Shown here: positions 62,961 through 64,000 of the stretch, one piece after another
Layout of the letters: every line of letters begins with the position of its first letter
Numbering within the stretch: position 1 is the stretch's first letter
Assembly (NCBI RefSeq): GCF_001748225.1
Contig: NZ_BDFE01000004.1
Span: forward strand, 186,001 to 250,000
Length of the DNA: 64,000 nt
Source of the DNA: Desulfoplanes formicivorans
GTDB taxonomy: Bacteria; Desulfobacterota; Desulfovibrionia; Desulfovibrionales; Desulfomicrobiaceae
Direction of reading: 5' to 3'
Made by a program: the position numbers and the translations under genes
Notes under the pieces: generated by a model
What the model saw: the letters and a program-made list of their open reading frames with translations, nothing else
Database searches by the model: none
What the model was told of the DNA's origin: nothing

Positions 62961-63027
62961 TGCCAACGTAACACCCGGAAAAAGGCTTTTTTTTAATTCC
63001 GCGTGTTCCGTGTGTTCCGTGGGCCCA
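62961..63027. repeat. D-type repeat, copy 3
   Basis: Same sequence as copy 2 (CCAACGTAACACCCGGAAAA ... GTGTGTTCCGTGGGCCC), just before wbpD. It marks the third boundary of the duplicated cassette. Confidence 0.8.
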
Positions 63028-63035
63028 AAAATATC

Positions 63036-63617
63036 ATGAAAAATTACACAGTACACAAATCAGCGATAGTAGATGAAGGCGCAACCATTGGCGAAGGTTC
63101 CCGTATATGGCATTTTGCCCATGTCTGTTCCGGGGCTGTCATCGGCAAGGGGTGTTCCCTGGGACAAAACGTGTTTGTGGGCAACAAGGTGACCATTGGG
63201 AATAATGTCAAGATCCAGAACAATGTCTCGGTTTATGACAATGTCTTGCTTGAAGATGACGTCTTCTGCGGACCGTCCATGGTATTCACCAATGTGTACA
63301 ATCCCCGGTCTGCCATTTCCAGAAAATCCGAATATCGCAATACATTGGTACGCAAGGGAGCTACCCTTGGGGCCAATGCAACCATTGTGTGCGGAGTAAC
63401 CATTGGAAAATATGCCTTTATAGGAGCCGGGGCCGTGATCAACAAACATGTCCCGGATTTCGCTCTCATGGTCGGCGTCCCGGCAAGACAGATCGGCTGG
63501 ATGAGCCGGTATGGAGAAAGGCTAGATCTTCCTTTGGAAGGAAACGCCGAGACCACCTGCCCGCATACAGGTGACAGGTATCAGCTTGAAAACGGTAAAT
63601 GCAGGATACTAGAATAA
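63036..63617 (+). CDS. wbpD: WbpD/WlbB-type UDP-3-amino uronate N-acetyltransferase
   Basis: 193 residues of a left-handed beta-helix acyltransferase, close to the 191 of P. aeruginosa WbpD. Hexapeptide repeats ([46 protein letters not shown]) run from about residue 35 to 150, with [32 protein letters not shown]. The C-terminus carries a [10 protein letters not shown] segment. It acetylates the 3-amino group made by WbpE. Start at ATG 63036 after D copy 3; the upstream leader ORF is D-repeat sequence. Confidence 0.9.
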   Translation: MKNYTVHKSAIVDEGATIGEGSRIWHFAHVCSGAVIGKGCSLGQNVFVGNKVTIGNNVKIQNNVSVYDNVLLEDDVFCGPSMVFTNVYNPRSAISRKSEYRNTLVRKGATLGANATIVCGVTIGKYAFIGAGAVINKHVPDFALMVGVPARQIGWMSRYGERLDLPLEGNAETTCPHTGDRYQLENGKCRILE

Positions 63618-63621
63618 TGAT

Positions 63622-63687
63622 AGCCCACGGAACGCACGGAAAGACACGGAATTCAAAAAAAACCCTTTTCCGTGTGTTCCGTGGACC
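63622..63687. repeat. D-type hairpin repeat, copy 4
   Basis: CCCACGGAACGCACGGAAAG / CCGTGTGTTCCGTGG around an A/T-rich loop, directly after the wbpD stop and 50 bases upstream of wbpE. Confidence 0.85.
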
Positions 63688-63737
63688 CAGAAGCAGTTGT
63701 CTTAAAACCTAACTCTTAAAACTTAAAACCGATCCCC

Positions 63738-64000
63738 ATGAATATCCCCTTACTGGATCTCAAGGCACAATATGCCACGATAAAGGACGAAATCGACGCT
63801 GCTGTCGCCGATGTGTTTGCTTCCCAATACTTCATCAATGGCCCCAAGGTAGCCGAACTGGAAAAGGCAGTCGCTGCCTATTCCCAATGTGCTCATGCAT
63901 GCGGGGTATCTTCCGGGTCCGATGCCCTGCTTATCGCCCTCATGGTGGAAGGCATCGGCGCAGGGGATGAGGTTATCACCACCCCTTACACCTTCTTTGC
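63738..64000 (+). CDS. wbpE: DegT/DnrJ/EryC1 aminotransferase (WbpE type), N-terminal part
   Basis: The frame from ATG 63738 runs off the window after about 87 residues: [22 protein letters not shown]..., with the family's [16 protein letters not shown] and [15 protein letters not shown] (PLP phosphate loop) and [12 protein letters not shown]. WbpE transaminates the 3-keto sugar made by WbpB. The PLP lysine is beyond the window. Order wbpA-B-D-E matches the B-band LPS type pathway. Confidence 0.9.
   Translation, partial: MNIPLLDLKAQYATIKDEIDAAVADVFASQYFINGPKVAELEKAVAAYSQCAHACGVSSGSDALLIALMVEGIGAGDEVITTPYTFF

Overview
The window reads as chromosome of a Gram-negative, flagellated, dissimilatory sulfate-reducing bacterium, most likely a member of the Desulfovibrionales (Desulfobacterota). 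The reasons are a contiguous sat / aprBA / qmoABC(D) sulfate-activation and reduction block, the siroheme-dependent (Ahb) heme pathway around hemB, LpxC, and the gene order of the translation clusters. No genus can be fixed from the sequence alone.

Layout. 1-6780 (minus strand) is the classical tRNA-Thr/Tyr/Gly/Thr - tuf - rpmG - tRNA-Trp - secE - nusG - rplK - rplA - rplJ - rplL - rpoB block; rpoB is cut by the window start. 6858-8740 holds lpxC and a conserved-looking unknown gene. 8960-11034 is a two-gene operon: a ParB-domain protein coupled by an ATGA overlap to a spore-photoproduct-lyase-like radical SAM protein. 11331-23762 (plus) holds an atypical EF-G paralogue, plsC, ribonuclease J and the rpsB-tsf-pyrH-frr-uppS-cdsA-dxr-rseP-tsaB cluster. 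24012-27366 is flagellin-fliD-fliS, with a sigma-28 type promoter before flagellin. 27756-37381 holds two unknown or poorly defined genes, the heme genes ahbC-hemB-ahbD-ahbA/B, rpe, aspA and an ABC-F ATPase. 37480-47242 (minus) is sat, aprBA, qmoABC and a QmoD-like gene, the route from sulfate to APS to sulfite with electrons from menaquinol. 47680-53575 (plus) holds a degenerate chorismate mutase/EPSP-synthase-like fusion, a small coiled-coil ORF, aconitase and a PpiD/SurA-type foldase.

54170-63700 is an accessory, repeat-rich region. Four repeat families fill the spaces between genes: an A hairpin (TTCGCG type, eight copies), a B element with a GGTACC-centred palindrome and a terminal hairpin whose stem co-varies between copies (four copies), C runs (GCAGTAC type, often inverted around an A hairpin) and a D hairpin (CCACGGAACAC type, four copies). 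B elements lie on both sides of a small AT-rich phage-like island with a divergent XRE repressor, an ERF-family single-strand annealing protein, two unknown proteins and an HTH protein. This repeat-bounded island is the best candidate in the window for an undescribed mobile or satellite-like element.

From 59230 to the end runs a wbpA-wbpB-wbpD-wbpE type pathway for a diacetamido uronic acid nucleotide sugar of surface polysaccharide. Its first gene carries an in-frame amber codon, and two tandem GxxExxY (PD-(D/E)XK-like) cassettes, each preceded by a D hairpin, sit inside the cluster. All functional calls come from reading the translated sequence against family knowledge; no database search was run.
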